A stretch of DNA of 64,000 nucleotides from Cyanobium sp. AMD-g. Its GTDB lineage: Bacteria; Cyanobacteriota; Cyanobacteriia; PCC-6307; Cyanobiaceae. Position 1 is the stretch's first letter. The number at the start of each line of letters is the position of its first letter. The notes beneath the pieces were generated by a model. It saw only the letters and a program-made list of their open reading frames with translations. It did no database searches and was not told the origin of the DNA. The DNA is taken from NCBI RefSeq assembly GCF_024346395.1, contig NZ_JAGQCW010000002.1:124001-188000 (forward strand), in the 5' to 3' direction. Of the stretch, positions 1 to 9,104 are shown piece after piece. The position numbers and the translations under genes were made by a program.

Positions 1-949
1 TGAGGTCCTGGCGGATGCGGCCCACGGCCACCGCATCCCGGCCGGTGACATCGGTGGGCATGGGGAAGCGGTTGGTCTCGAAGTTCTCGATCAGCTCAAC
101 TCCGGGGGCAGCCGCCAGCAGGGCGCGGGCCTCCTCCACGGGAAAGGGCTCCTCGAATTCGATGTTGACGGCCTCGGAATGGGCCCGCAGAACCGGCACC
201 CGCACACAGGTGGCTGTCAGGCGCAGCTGCGGCAGCCCCATGATCTTGCGGGTTTCGTGCAGCATCTTGAGTTCCTCCTCGCAGTAGCCGCTGGGCTCCA
301 GGGGCGAGTTGTGCAGGAAGAGGTTGAAGGCCAGCGAATGGGGCAGCACTTCACTCACCGGCTCGCCGCCATCCAGCACGGTGCGGCTCAGCTGGCGCAG
401 TTCCTCCATGGCGCGGGCACCGGCTCCGCTGGCTGACTGGTACGTGCTGATCACGACCCGGCGGATCGGGCGCCGGGCCGCCAGGGGCGCCAGGGCCAGC
501 GTCAGCAGAATCGTGGTGCAGTTGGGATTGGCGATGATCCCGCCATGGGCGAAGGCGGCCTGGGGATTCACCTCAGGCACCACCAGGGGCACCGCCGGAT
601 CCATGCGAAAGGCGCTGGAGTTGTCAATCACCACGGCTCCGGCCGCCACCGCCACCGGGGCCCACTGCCTGGAGACGGAGCCACCGGCGGAGGCCAGCAC
701 CAGGTCGACGCCCTCGAAGGCCCCGGGGCCAACGGGCCGCACCTGGATCCGCTCACCGCGCCAGTCGAGGTCCTGGCCGGCGGAGCGGGGGGAAGCCAGG
801 GGCACCAGTTCCGCCACCGGGAAGCCCCGTTCCTGCAGCAAGGCCAGAAGCTCCTGGCCCACGGCTCCGGTGGCGCCGAGGATGGCGATGCGCAGCGGCC
901 TTGAAGGCAGTTGGCACGGAGGGGAGGACAGGGTCGCTGAGACGGTCAA
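1..949 (-). CDS. asd: Aspartate-semialdehyde dehydrogenase (3' end cut by window edge)
   Basis: This enzyme makes aspartate semialdehyde from aspartyl phosphate for lysine, methionine and threonine synthesis. About 316 codons are present, and the last 25-30 residues lie outside the window. The Rossmann motif GATGAVG is at residues 25-31 and the catalytic cysteine is in NPNCTT, about residue 144. The frame has no ATG or GTG ahead of the conserved LRIAILGATG segment. The start is placed at a TTG giving MTVSATLSSP, which fits the short leader of picocyanobacterial homologues. Identity is firm; the start codon is inferred. Confidence 0.9.
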   Translation of the reverse strand, partial: MTVSATLSSPPCQLPSRPLRIAILGATGAVGQELLALLQERGFPVAELVPLASPRSAGQDLDWRGERIQVRPVGPGAFEGVDLVLASAGGSVSRQWAPVAVAAGAVVIDNSSAFRMDPAVPLVVPEVNPQAAFAHGGIIANPNCTTILLTLALAPLAARRPIRRVVISTYQSASGAGARAMEELRQLSRTVLDGGEPVSEVLPHSLAFNLFLHNSPLEPSGYCEEELKMLHETRKIMGLPQLRLTATCVRVPVLRAHSEAVNIEFEEPFPVEEARALLAAAPGVELIENFETNRFPMPTDVTGRDAVAVGRIRQDL

Positions 950-1153
950 CGGGGAGAAAGGAACAGGTGGCGGGACGGGGTCGGGAAGGGGACTGCGGAA
1001 ACGGGACCCTGAAACAAAACCACCGGCCCGAGGCCGGAAAGGTGTGTTCAGTTGGGGATATGGGCGCGCCGTTGCGTCGATCGCACAATACGCGGCAGAG
1101 GCGCGAAACGGCCAGTTTCTAGGATGGGGGGCTGCCCCGAGCGAACCCGTTTC

Positions 1154-2635
1154 ATGAGCCCTGCCGCCAGCACCGAAACCAACCTCCGGGTCACAACCTC
1201 CCCCCGTCCCGGAAGCCGGCTGGCCGTGGAGGTGGCCGTGCCTGCGGGGCGCAGCCAGAAGAGCTACGACGCCGCCCTGGAGAAGCTGAGCCGCAGCGTC
1301 AAGCTGCCCGGATTCCGCAAGGGACGGGTGCCCCGGCCGGTGCTGCTTCAGCAGATCGGACCGCTGCGCATCCGCGCCACTGCCCTCGAGGACCTGGTGG
1401 ACGCGGTCGTACGGGAGGCGATGCAGCAGGAGGCCATCGAGGCGATCGGCCGGCCCGAACTGAACGAGGCCTTCGAGCTGGTCCTGCAGCGCTTCACCCC
1501 GGGCGAGGAGCTCACCATCACCCTGGAGATGGACGTCGAGCCCATCCCCACCCTGCGCAGCACCAAGGGCTTCACGGCCGAGGCCGAACCGGTGCCCTTC
1601 GACCCCGCGCGTGTCGACGAGCTGATCGAACAGTCGCGCCGCCAGCTGGCCACCCTGGTACCGGTGGAGGATCGGGCCGCCGCCGAAGGTGACGTGGCCC
1701 AGATCGCCTTCAGCGGCAGCTTCGTCGACAACGGCGAGGCCATCGAGGGCGGCAGCAGCGAAGGGATGGAAGTGGAGCTGGAGGAGGGCCGCATGATCCC
1801 CGGCTTCGTGGCCGGCATCGTCGGCATGGCGGTGGGCGACAGCCGCGACGTGACCTGCCGCTTCCCCGACAGCTACCCCCAGGAGCAGGCCGCCGGCCGG
1901 GAGGCCCTGTTTGCCATCACCCTGCTGGAGCTCAAGACCAGGGAGCTCCCCGCCCTCGACGATGCCTTCGCCCAGCAGGCCAGCGACAAGCAGACCCTGG
2001 CCGAACTCCGCGCCGACCTGGAACAGCGCCTGCGCGAGGACGCCGAGCGCCGCCATCGGGCCAACCGCCATGAGGCCCTGCTCACCGTGCTGGTGGAACA
2101 GCTGGAGGTGGAGCTGCCCGAAACCCTGATCCAGCAGGAGGTGCGCAACCTGATCGAGCAGACCGCCGGCCAGATCTCCCAGCAGGGCATGGATGTGAAA
2201 AAGCTGTTCACCCCCGATCTGGTGCGCAGCCTGATGGACACCTCCCGGCCCGAGGCCGAGCAGCGGCTGCGGCGCACCATGGCGCTCAAGGCGCTGGCCG
2301 CCGCCGAGAAGATCGAGGTGGCTGCCGCCGACCTGGAGGCCAAGCTGACCGAGATCCGCCAGGGCCTGAGCGACAGCGCCGCCATCGACCAGGAGCGGCT
2401 GCGGCTGGCCGTCGCCGAGGACTTACTGAAGGAGAAGCTGCTGGAGTGGCTGGAGACCAACAGCACGATCACCGACAAGGCTCCGGTGGCTGAGGAGACC
2501 TCCGACGCCAGCGACGCCACCGAGGAAACCTCCGCCAAGCAGCAGCCCAAAGCGACGAAGGCCGCAGCCAAACCGAAGAAGGGCAACGCCGCTGCCGGGG
2601 CCAGCAAGGCCCAGGAGGAAGGTGCCCAGCCATAG
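1154..2635 (+). CDS. tig: Trigger factor, ribosome-associated chaperone/PPIase
   Basis: This 493-residue cytosolic chaperone binds the ribosome exit tunnel and shields nascent chains. The N-terminal domain carries the ribosome-docking signature GFRKGRVP (residues 53-60). A central FKBP-like PPIase domain spans roughly residues 170-255, followed by a long helical C-terminal chaperone domain. The last 40 residues or so are rich in Ala, Lys and Glu and are probably disordered. The frame stays open upstream, but the ATG at 1154 gives the usual short leader. clpP and clpX follow on the same strand, the standard cyanobacterial tig-clpP-clpX order, so co-transcription is likely. Confidence 0.95.
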   Translation: MSPAASTETNLRVTTSPRPGSRLAVEVAVPAGRSQKSYDAALEKLSRSVKLPGFRKGRVPRPVLLQQIGPLRIRATALEDLVDAVVREAMQQEAIEAIGRPELNEAFELVLQRFTPGEELTITLEMDVEPIPTLRSTKGFTAEAEPVPFDPARVDELIEQSRRQLATLVPVEDRAAAEGDVAQIAFSGSFVDNGEAIEGGSSEGMEVELEEGRMIPGFVAGIVGMAVGDSRDVTCRFPDSYPQEQAAGREALFAITLLELKTRELPALDDAFAQQASDKQTLAELRADLEQRLREDAERRHRANRHEALLTVLVEQLEVELPETLIQQEVRNLIEQTAGQISQQGMDVKKLFTPDLVRSLMDTSRPEAEQRLRRTMALKALAAAEKIEVAAADLEAKLTEIRQGLSDSAAIDQERLRLAVAEDLLKEKLLEWLETNSTITDKAPVAEETSDASDATEETSAKQQPKATKAAAKPKKGNAAAGASKAQEEGAQP

Positions 2636-2671
2636 ATTGAAGCCACTCCCCCCGTCCGCCAGCGAATCCGC

Positions 2672-3418
2672 GTGATCGACGCCCCCTCGCCCCTGATCCC
2701 CGACTGGTTGCCTGGAGCCCTGGCCAGCCCATCGGGGACACGGCCCCACCCCGTGAGCAACCTCTGGCAGGGGCCACTGCCCTGGAACGGCCTGGCCGCT
2801 CCGAGCCCCACCGCCGCCCCCGGGGTGCTGCCCACGGTGGTTGAGCAGTCCGGCCGCGGCGACCGGGCCTTCGACATCTATTCCCGGCTGCTGCGGGAGC
2901 GGATCATCTTTCTTGGCACCGGCATCGACGACCAGGTGGCCGATTCCCTGGTGGCCCAGTTGCTGTTCCTCGAAGCCGAGGATCCCGAGAAGGACATCCA
3001 GATCTACATCAACTCCCCCGGCGGCTCGGTGACCTCCGGCCTGGCGATCTACGACACCATGCAGCAGGTGGCGCCGGATGTGGTGACCATCTGTTACGGG
3101 CTTGCCGCCAGCATGGGGGCCTTCCTGCTCACGGGCGGCGCCCCCGGCAAACGGATGGCCCTGCCCAATGCCCGGATCATGATCCACCAACCCCTCGGCG
3201 GCGCCCAGGGACAGGCCGTGGATATCGAAATCCAGGCCAGGGAGATCCTCTATCTGAAGGACACGCTCAACGGGCTGATGGCCGAGCACACCGGCCAGCC
3301 GCTCGACAAGATCGCTGAAGATACCGACCGGGACTACTTCCTTTCCCCAGCGGAAGCGGTTGAATACGGACTCATCGACCGGGTGGTCGATGACGCCCCA
3401 GCCCCTGTCGTCCACTAG
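2672..3418 (+). CDS. clpP: ATP-dependent Clp protease proteolytic subunit ClpP
   Basis: This is the serine peptidase subunit that forms the barrel working with ClpX. The 248-residue product has the catalytic triad: Ser147 in GLAASMGA, His172 in MIHQPLGG and an Asp near 217 in EDTDRD. The core begins near residue 52 ([20 protein letters not shown]), so this form has about 50 extra N-terminal Pro/Ala-rich residues compared with the usual 200-residue ClpP. The GTG start gives MIDAPSP, a leader like that of the picocyanobacterial ClpP2 copy. It lies 36 bases after tig and just before clpX. Confidence 0.95.
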   Translation: MIDAPSPLIPDWLPGALASPSGTRPHPVSNLWQGPLPWNGLAAPSPTAAPGVLPTVVEQSGRGDRAFDIYSRLLRERIIFLGTGIDDQVADSLVAQLLFLEAEDPEKDIQIYINSPGGSVTSGLAIYDTMQQVAPDVVTICYGLAASMGAFLLTGGAPGKRMALPNARIMIHQPLGGAQGQAVDIEIQAREILYLKDTLNGLMAEHTGQPLDKIAEDTDRDYFLSPAEAVEYGLIDRVVDDAPAPVVH

Positions 3419-3574
3419 GTCGTCGCAGCCCCAAAGCCCCTCCAACGCCCTTCCACCACCGGTCCGAAGCTCAGGTACCACTGACAAAACGACGGCCGGG
3501 GTCGATCCTGGGGGCCGGGCTTGCTCCACAACCTTCCCCGGGCGACCTTCGCCGCTCCCGCCGCCTCCTCGCCG

Positions 3575-4948
3575 ATGGCCAAGTTCGACGCCCATCTGAA
3601 GTGCTCCTTCTGCGGCAAGTCCCAGGAACAGGTGCGCAAACTGATCGCCGGGCCGGGCGTCTACATCTGCGACGAATGCATTGATCTCTGCAACGAGATC
3701 CTCGATGAGGAGCTCGTTGAACACCACGGGCCCGGCCCCCAGGGCAGGCCCGCCGCCGATGGCGGCCGCAAGGCCCCGGCGAAGAAATCGGCCAAACCCG
3801 CCCCCACCCTGGCCACCATCCCCAGGCCCCAGGAGATCAAGACCTTCCTCGACCAGCAGGTCGTTGGCCAGGAGGAGGCCAAGAAGGTGCTGGCCGTGGC
3901 CGTCTACAACCACTACAAGCGCCTGGCCTGGCAGGGGGACGGCAAGGGCGAGACGGACCAGACCGCCACCCGCCTGCACAAGTCGAACATCCTGCTGATC
4001 GGCCCCACCGGCTGCGGCAAGACCCTCCTGGCCCAGTCCCTGGCGGAGATGCTCGATGTGCCCTTCGCGGTGGCCGATGCCACGACGCTCACCGAAGCCG
4101 GCTACGTGGGCGAAGACGTGGAGAACATCCTGCTGCGCCTGCTCCAGAAGGCCGACCTTGACGTCGAACAGGCCCAGCGGGGCATCATCTACATCGACGA
4201 GATCGACAAGATCGCCCGCAAGAGCGAAAACCCCTCGATCACCCGCGACGTCTCCGGTGAGGGGGTGCAGCAGGCCCTGCTCAAGATGCTGGAGGGCACC
4301 GTGGCCAACGTGCCCCCCCAGGGGGGGCGCAAGCACCCCTACCAGGACTGCATCCAGATCGACACCAGCCAGGTGCTGTTCATCTGCGGTGGCGCCTTCG
4401 TGGGTCTGGACGACCTGGTCCAGAAGCGGATGGGCCGCAACGCCATCGGCTTCCTGCCCGCCGACGGTCGCAGCCGGGTGCGAGCCGGCAAGGACAAGTC
4501 GTCCAGCGAAGTGATGCGCCACCTCGAACCGGAAGATCTGGTCCGCTACGGCCTGATTCCCGAGTTCATCGGCCGCCTGCCGGTGAGTGCGGTGCTTGAA
4601 CCGCTCGACACCAGCGCCCTGGAGGCGATCCTCACCGAACCGCGCGACGCCCTGGTCAAGCAGTTCCAGACCCTGCTCAGCATGGACAACGTGCGGCTCG
4701 AGTTCGAGCCGGGCGCCGTCGAAGCCATCGCCGCCGAAGCCCATCGCCGCAAAACCGGCGCCCGGGCCCTGCGGGGCATCGTCGAGGAACTGATGCTCGA
4801 CGTCATGTACGACCTGCCCTCCCGCCGCGACGTCCAGACCTTCACCATCACCCGGGAGCTGGTGGAGCAACGCAGCAAGGCCAAGGTGCTGCCGATCAGT
4901 GCCGCCGCCGACCTCGACGGCCACCGGGGCGAACAGGCCACAGCCTGA
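3575..4948 (+). CDS. clpX: ATP-dependent Clp protease ATP-binding subunit ClpX
   Basis: ClpX is the AAA+ unfoldase that feeds substrates to ClpP. The 457-residue product starts with the zinc-binding domain (Cys10, Cys13, Cys32, Cys35). It then has Walker A GPTGCGKT, Walker [11 protein letters not shown] and the sensor-2 region [12 protein letters not shown] Lys/Pro/Ala-rich linker separates the zinc domain from the AAA+ module. The ATG at 3575 places the first zinc cysteine ten residues in, as is normal, although the frame is open further upstream to a TTG. It follows clpP by about 156 bases. Confidence 0.96.
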   Translation: MAKFDAHLKCSFCGKSQEQVRKLIAGPGVYICDECIDLCNEILDEELVEHHGPGPQGRPAADGGRKAPAKKSAKPAPTLATIPRPQEIKTFLDQQVVGQEEAKKVLAVAVYNHYKRLAWQGDGKGETDQTATRLHKSNILLIGPTGCGKTLLAQSLAEMLDVPFAVADATTLTEAGYVGEDVENILLRLLQKADLDVEQAQRGIIYIDEIDKIARKSENPSITRDVSGEGVQQALLKMLEGTVANVPPQGGRKHPYQDCIQIDTSQVLFICGGAFVGLDDLVQKRMGRNAIGFLPADGRSRVRAGKDKSSSEVMRHLEPEDLVRYGLIPEFIGRLPVSAVLEPLDTSALEAILTEPRDALVKQFQTLLSMDNVRLEFEPGAVEAIAAEAHRRKTGARALRGIVEELMLDVMYDLPSRRDVQTFTITRELVEQRSKAKVLPISAAADLDGHRGEQATA

Positions 4949-5052
4949 GGGCACCATCTGCCGAGGTGCCACGGAGCGGCCATCCGTACCCGGCGCCATC
5001 CCGGAGGAGCAACGCGACGGCGCGAAGCTGAAGGATCCGTTGTTGCCACGCC

Positions 5053-5826
5053 TTGGCCGCCGCCGATCACCTGCAGGCCCGACGCCAGCACGGCCTGTTC
5101 CTGCACCACGGCATCGACCTGGGGGACGGGACGGTGGCCCACTACCTGGAGGGCCGGGAGATCCTGCGCAGCCCGCGGGCTGACTTCAGCCGCGGCGAGC
5201 TGATCAGCACCATCGACTATCCCGAAGGGAGCTGTTCAGCGGTGGGGGTCACCCTGCGGCGGGCCATGGGCCGCATCGGCGAGCAGCGCTACAACCTGCT
5301 GTTCAACAACTGCGAGCACTTCGCCCACTGGTGCAAAACCGGTCGGCACCGCAGCGCCCAGGTGGAGGACTGGCTGCACACCGGCAGCCTCGGCGCCCTC
5401 GCCCTGGGCCAGTTCGTGCCGGCCGCCGTGCTGACCGGGGCACGGGTGCTGCTGCGCCAGGGCCAGTCCCTCGCCGAGACCCTGGCCACGGCCCTCGATC
5501 CCGAGCAGCTGGACCGGGGCCGGGACCTCGCCCGGCGCAGCCTGGAGCAGCTCGACAGCCTGCGGCAATGGCTGCAGCAGCGCCTGGAGGAGGAGCTGGC
5601 CCGGGCCGAACGGCGCTGGGGGGAAGGGAACGGGGCGATCGGCACCGGTCCCGACGGCTTCGATCGCCTGCGCCTCGCCGGGCAGAGCCTGGCCGACCAG
5701 CTGGCCGCTGTGGAGGAGATGGAGGACCGGCTGCAGCGACTGCTCGAGCCCGGCAAGGCCGCCACCGCATCCACGGCGCCCTCAACGCGGCCCACCGATG
5801 ATCCGGCCGACGGCAGCCCGCCTTAG
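5053..5826 (+). CDS. LRAT-like (NlpC/P60-superfamily) domain protein
   Basis: The 257-residue product has an N-terminal LRAT/H-box fold. The visible signature is ADHLQ near the start, His19 in HHGIDLGDG, His30 in VAHYLEG and the NCEHF box with the probable nucleophile Cys87. Known members of this superfamily are thiol acyltransferases or phospholipase-like enzymes, so a lipid acyl-transfer role is possible but not shown. Residues 115-140 are hydrophobic and may touch membrane. The C-terminal half is Glu/Arg/Gln-rich and likely coiled coil. The TTG start gives a standard LRAT N-terminus. It sits between clpX and dnaX; the true substrate is unknown. Confidence 0.75.
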   Translation: MAAADHLQARRQHGLFLHHGIDLGDGTVAHYLEGREILRSPRADFSRGELISTIDYPEGSCSAVGVTLRRAMGRIGEQRYNLLFNNCEHFAHWCKTGRHRSAQVEDWLHTGSLGALALGQFVPAAVLTGARVLLRQGQSLAETLATALDPEQLDRGRDLARRSLEQLDSLRQWLQQRLEEELARAERRWGEGNGAIGTGPDGFDRLRLAGQSLADQLAAVEEMEDRLQRLLEPGKAATASTAPSTRPTDDPADGSPP

Positions 5827-5853
5827 GCTCTCCATCCGGTCAGGGCAGGGTGG

Positions 5854-7629
5854 ATGGTCCAGGCCTACGAGCCCCTTCATCACAAGTACAGGCCCCAGCG
5901 TTTCGACCAGCTGGTGGGCCAGAAGGCGGTCGCCGACACCCTCAGCCAGGCCCTGCTCCGGAACCGCATCGCCCCGGCCTATCTGTTCAGCGGCCCCCGG
6001 GGAACGGGGAAGACCTCCAGCGCCCGGATCCTGGCGCGTTCGCTGAACTGTCTGGCCAGCCCGGGCCCGACGCCTGAGCCCTGCGGACGCTGCCAGCTGT
6101 GCACGGACATCGCCAGCGGCAACGCCCTTGATGTGATCGAGATCGACGCCGCCTCCAACACCGGCGTCGACAACATCCGGGAGCTGATCGAACGGTCCCG
6201 GTTTGCCCCGGTCCAGGCCCGCTGGAAGGTCTACGTGGTGGACGAGTGCCACATGCTCTCCACGGCCGCCTTCAACGCCCTGCTCAAGACCCTGGAGGAA
6301 CCGCCGCCACGGGTGGTGTTCGTGCTGGCCACCACCGATCCCCAGCGGGTGCTGCCCACGATCCTGAGCCGCTGCCAGCGCTTCGATTTCCGGCGCATCC
6401 CCCTGGAGGCCCTGGAGGGTCATCTGCACTGGATCGCCGCTGAGGAGTCCATCGGCATCACCCCGGAGGCCCTGCACCTGGTGGCCCAGCGCTCCCAGGG
6501 AGGCCTGCGGGACGCCGAAAGCCTGCTCGACCAGCTGAGCCTGCTGCCGGCGCCGATCGCCGCCGACGCGGTCTGGGACCTGCTGGGGGCGGTGCCCGAC
6601 CAGGAACTGCTGCGGCTGGCCGTCGCCATGGCCGCGGCCGATCCCCTGCAGGTGGTGGAGGGCTGCCGCGAACTGCTGGATCGGGGCCGGGAACCTGCCG
6701 CCGTGCTCCAGGGGCTGGTCAGCCTGCTGCGCGACCTGCTGCTGGCGGGGGTGGCGCCGGATCGGCTGGAGCTCACCAGCGTGTCCCCGGAGCTGCGGCC
6801 GCAGCTGCCCGAGGTGGCGCGCCAGATCGGCAAGGCTCGCCTGCTGCGGTGGCAGTCGCAGCTCAAGGGCAGCGAGCAGCAGCTGCGCCACAGCGTCCAA
6901 CCGAGGCTCTGGCTGGAGGTGCTGCTGCTGGGCCTGCTCGCCGAGCCGGCCGCCGTCGCCCCAGCCCCCGCCGGGCCCGTCCAGACCAGTGCCGAGGTCC
7001 AACGGCCGATCAGCAGCGTGGCCCCGATCGCGGCGGTGGCACCCGAGGCCGCCGCCGCGGTGATCCCTGCGGTGATCCCGCAAGCCGATGCGGAGGTTGC
7101 GGCAGCGGCCAACGACAACCTGGCGGAGCTGTGGCAGCAGATCCTGGCGGGCCTGGAGCTGCCCTCCACCCGGATGCTGCTCTCCCAGCAGGCCCAGCTG
7201 CTGCGGCTTGACGATCGCCGGGCGGTGGTGCGCGTGGCCGGAACCTGGATGGCCATGGTTCAGAGCCGCCTGCCCCTGCTGGAGAAAGCGGTGGCCAGTG
7301 CCCTGGGCAGCCCGCGCCAGCTGACCCTGGAGGCCGGGGGGGACACCCCTGCGGCACGGCCAGCCATCGAGCCGCCACCACCGGCCCGAACCGTCACCCG
7401 CCCCGAGCCGCCCGTGGTTGCCGCCAGCCCCCCGGCGCCAACCCCCGAGAGCCCTGCGGCGCCAACCCTGTCTCCAGCGCCCCCGCTGGTTGTCGAGGAA
7501 CGCCCCAGTGAGGCCAAGCCGACGCTGCCGGCCATGGCTTCGGCCATCGACACACAGGCCGGCCGCCTGGCTGAGTTCTTCAACGGCGAGGTGATCAGCG
7601 GACTCCACACAGATCCCGAAGGGAACTGA
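5854..7629 (+). CDS. dnaX: DNA polymerase III subunits gamma/tau
   Basis: DnaX is the clamp-loader ATPase of the replicative polymerase. The 591-residue product has Walker A GPRGTGKT (residues 47-54), a zinc knuckle made by Cys66, Cys77, Cys80 and Cys83, Walker B with VVDECHML, and the SRC motif LSRCQRF. The C-terminal third is Ala/Pro-rich, typical of tau. There is no intein interrupting the Walker region, unlike Synechocystis dnaX. The ATG at 5854 lies 27 bases after the LRAT-like gene. No slippery heptamer for gamma production was recognised. Confidence 0.95.
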   Translation: MVQAYEPLHHKYRPQRFDQLVGQKAVADTLSQALLRNRIAPAYLFSGPRGTGKTSSARILARSLNCLASPGPTPEPCGRCQLCTDIASGNALDVIEIDAASNTGVDNIRELIERSRFAPVQARWKVYVVDECHMLSTAAFNALLKTLEEPPPRVVFVLATTDPQRVLPTILSRCQRFDFRRIPLEALEGHLHWIAAEESIGITPEALHLVAQRSQGGLRDAESLLDQLSLLPAPIAADAVWDLLGAVPDQELLRLAVAMAAADPLQVVEGCRELLDRGREPAAVLQGLVSLLRDLLLAGVAPDRLELTSVSPELRPQLPEVARQIGKARLLRWQSQLKGSEQQLRHSVQPRLWLEVLLLGLLAEPAAVAPAPAGPVQTSAEVQRPISSVAPIAAVAPEAAAAVIPAVIPQADAEVAAAANDNLAELWQQILAGLELPSTRMLLSQQAQLLRLDDRRAVVRVAGTWMAMVQSRLPLLEKAVASALGSPRQLTLEAGGDTPAARPAIEPPPPARTVTRPEPPVVAASPPAPTPESPAAPTLSPAPPLVVEERPSEAKPTLPAMASAIDTQAGRLAEFFNGEVISGLHTDPEGN

Positions 7630-7684
7630 CACAGGGCGCGGAACCCGACTGAAGACCAGGGGCGGAGGCCAGGAACGCCCCCGT

Positions 7685-9079
7685 TCAGACGTGGCTGGCT
7701 TCGGAGGCCAGTTCGGGATCGGACTCCATGGCCACGTCGACGGATCCAGCTGATGGGGGCTCGCCGTGCTCCTGACCAAGGTGAAGCGTCTTGACCCACA
7801 CCAGCTTTTTGGGCAGCAGGGCCATCTTCAACGTCACCCAGGGAATCACCACGAACCAGTGGACCAGGTAGAGGATGCCCAGTCCCGCGCTGAAAGGGTT
7901 CATCGCCGGCAGGGACGGCCCCTCGGAGGGCCGCCGGCAACCCGTGGCGATCGCCAGGCCCGAGAGGGCCAGGGCCACGATCGAGAACGGCCACATCGTG
8001 GGGGCCGTGCGGGTGAGAACCGTGCCGATCAGGTCGGCACTGGCCACCACCGGCAGCACGTACTGCAGCAGGAAGAAGCAGGTGAGATCCAGCTTCTGGC
8101 TGAACGTGAGCCGGTCGGAAACCAGACCGGAGCCGTAGTCGAAGAAACGCTGCAGGCCGCCCTCGGCCCAGCGTTGGCGCTGACGCCACAGGGCCGGCAA
8201 CGTCAGCACCGCCTCCTCCTGCACGGGGGGATCCCAGAGCACGCCGATCGGCAGGCCTTCGAGCAGGAAGCGGAAGCTGAGGTCGAGGTCGTCGGTCACG
8301 GTGTCTTCGTTGAAGCCCCCGACCTTGAGGAGCGCCTCCCTGGACAACAACTGGCCATTGCCCCGCAACTCGGCCACCCCGCCGTTGGCCAGGCGCCCCT
8401 CCTGGATCATGGCGTCGAAGGCCATCTCCATCGCCTGGGCGCTGGTGAGCAGGTTGGTCTGGGCATTGGCCACCGCCTTGCGCAGCTGCACCGCCGCCCA
8501 GCCCCCGGACTCGGCCCAGGGCACGAGGCGCTCGAGCACATCGGACTGCAGGTCGGCATCCGCATCGAGGACCAGCATCCAGCGGCCGCCCAGCTGCTGC
8601 AGCACCAGGTTCAGGGCCCCTGACTTACCGCCCCCCGCATCCCGGGGGCGCCGCAACACCCTCAGAAAAGGATGGCGCCCCTGGAGCTCGGCCAGCAGCT
8701 CGGGGGTGCGGTCGTCACTGCCGTCATCCACCACCCACAGGGTGAGCTGGCCCTCGGGCCAGTTCAGGGCAGCGATCCGCTCCACCAGGCGGGCAATCAC
8801 GGCCTGCTCGTCGCGGGCGGCCACCACCACATCGACGGCCGACGGGGGTGCTGCGGGTGCAAGGGCCGGAGGGGGCGTTTGACGGCCATTGCGGCGGAAG
8901 GCCTGCAGCAGCACGGTGCGCAGGCTGTAGCCCCCCAGCAGGGTGGCCAGGGTGATCGCCGGTGCGAGGCTGCGGCCGGGGGGCAGCCAGTGGGGGGCGA
9001 TCCCTACCAGGCCACAGCAGGCGAGGAACAGGGCCGCCTTGGCACGGCGGCGATCGCTGTCACTGCCGCCGGCAGCCAT
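7685..9079 (-). CDS. Membrane family 2 glycosyltransferase
   Basis: The 464-residue product is a processive-type GT2 enzyme. It has N-terminal hydrophobic segments (about residues 14-58), the nucleotide-binding DDGSDD (118-123), the DxD-type LDADAD (171-176), TDDLD and QRQRW. Three or more C-terminal membrane segments follow. This domain order resembles cellulose synthase-like or NodC-like transferases that extrude polysaccharide. The ATG at 9079 has an AGGA upstream; an in-frame ATG at 9091 is an alternative. It lies directly downstream of the SpoIID/LytB gene on the same strand, which suggests a cell-surface role. The sugar substrate cannot be told. Confidence 0.85.
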   Translation of the reverse strand: MAAGGSDSDRRRAKAALFLACCGLVGIAPHWLPPGRSLAPAITLATLLGGYSLRTVLLQAFRRNGRQTPPPALAPAAPPSAVDVVVAARDEQAVIARLVERIAALNWPEGQLTLWVVDDGSDDRTPELLAELQGRHPFLRVLRRPRDAGGGKSGALNLVLQQLGGRWMLVLDADADLQSDVLERLVPWAESGGWAAVQLRKAVANAQTNLLTSAQAMEMAFDAMIQEGRLANGGVAELRGNGQLLSREALLKVGGFNEDTVTDDLDLSFRFLLEGLPIGVLWDPPVQEEAVLTLPALWRQRQRWAEGGLQRFFDYGSGLVSDRLTFSQKLDLTCFFLLQYVLPVVASADLIGTVLTRTAPTMWPFSIVALALSGLAIATGCRRPSEGPSLPAMNPFSAGLGILYLVHWFVVIPWVTLKMALLPKKLVWVKTLHLGQEHGEPPSAGSVDVAMESDPELASEASHV

Positions 9080-9104
9080 GGTGATCCTCATCCAGGCCCT
9101 GACT

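Noticed and set aside
2423-4999. An 858-codon minus-strand open frame over tig, clpP and clpX
   Set aside because: The plus strand encodes well-conserved trigger factor, ClpP and ClpX. The antisense product has no motif and biased composition.
5980-6090. Possible intein in dnaX, as in Synechocystis
   Set aside because: The Walker and zinc regions are continuous, with no intein splice motifs.
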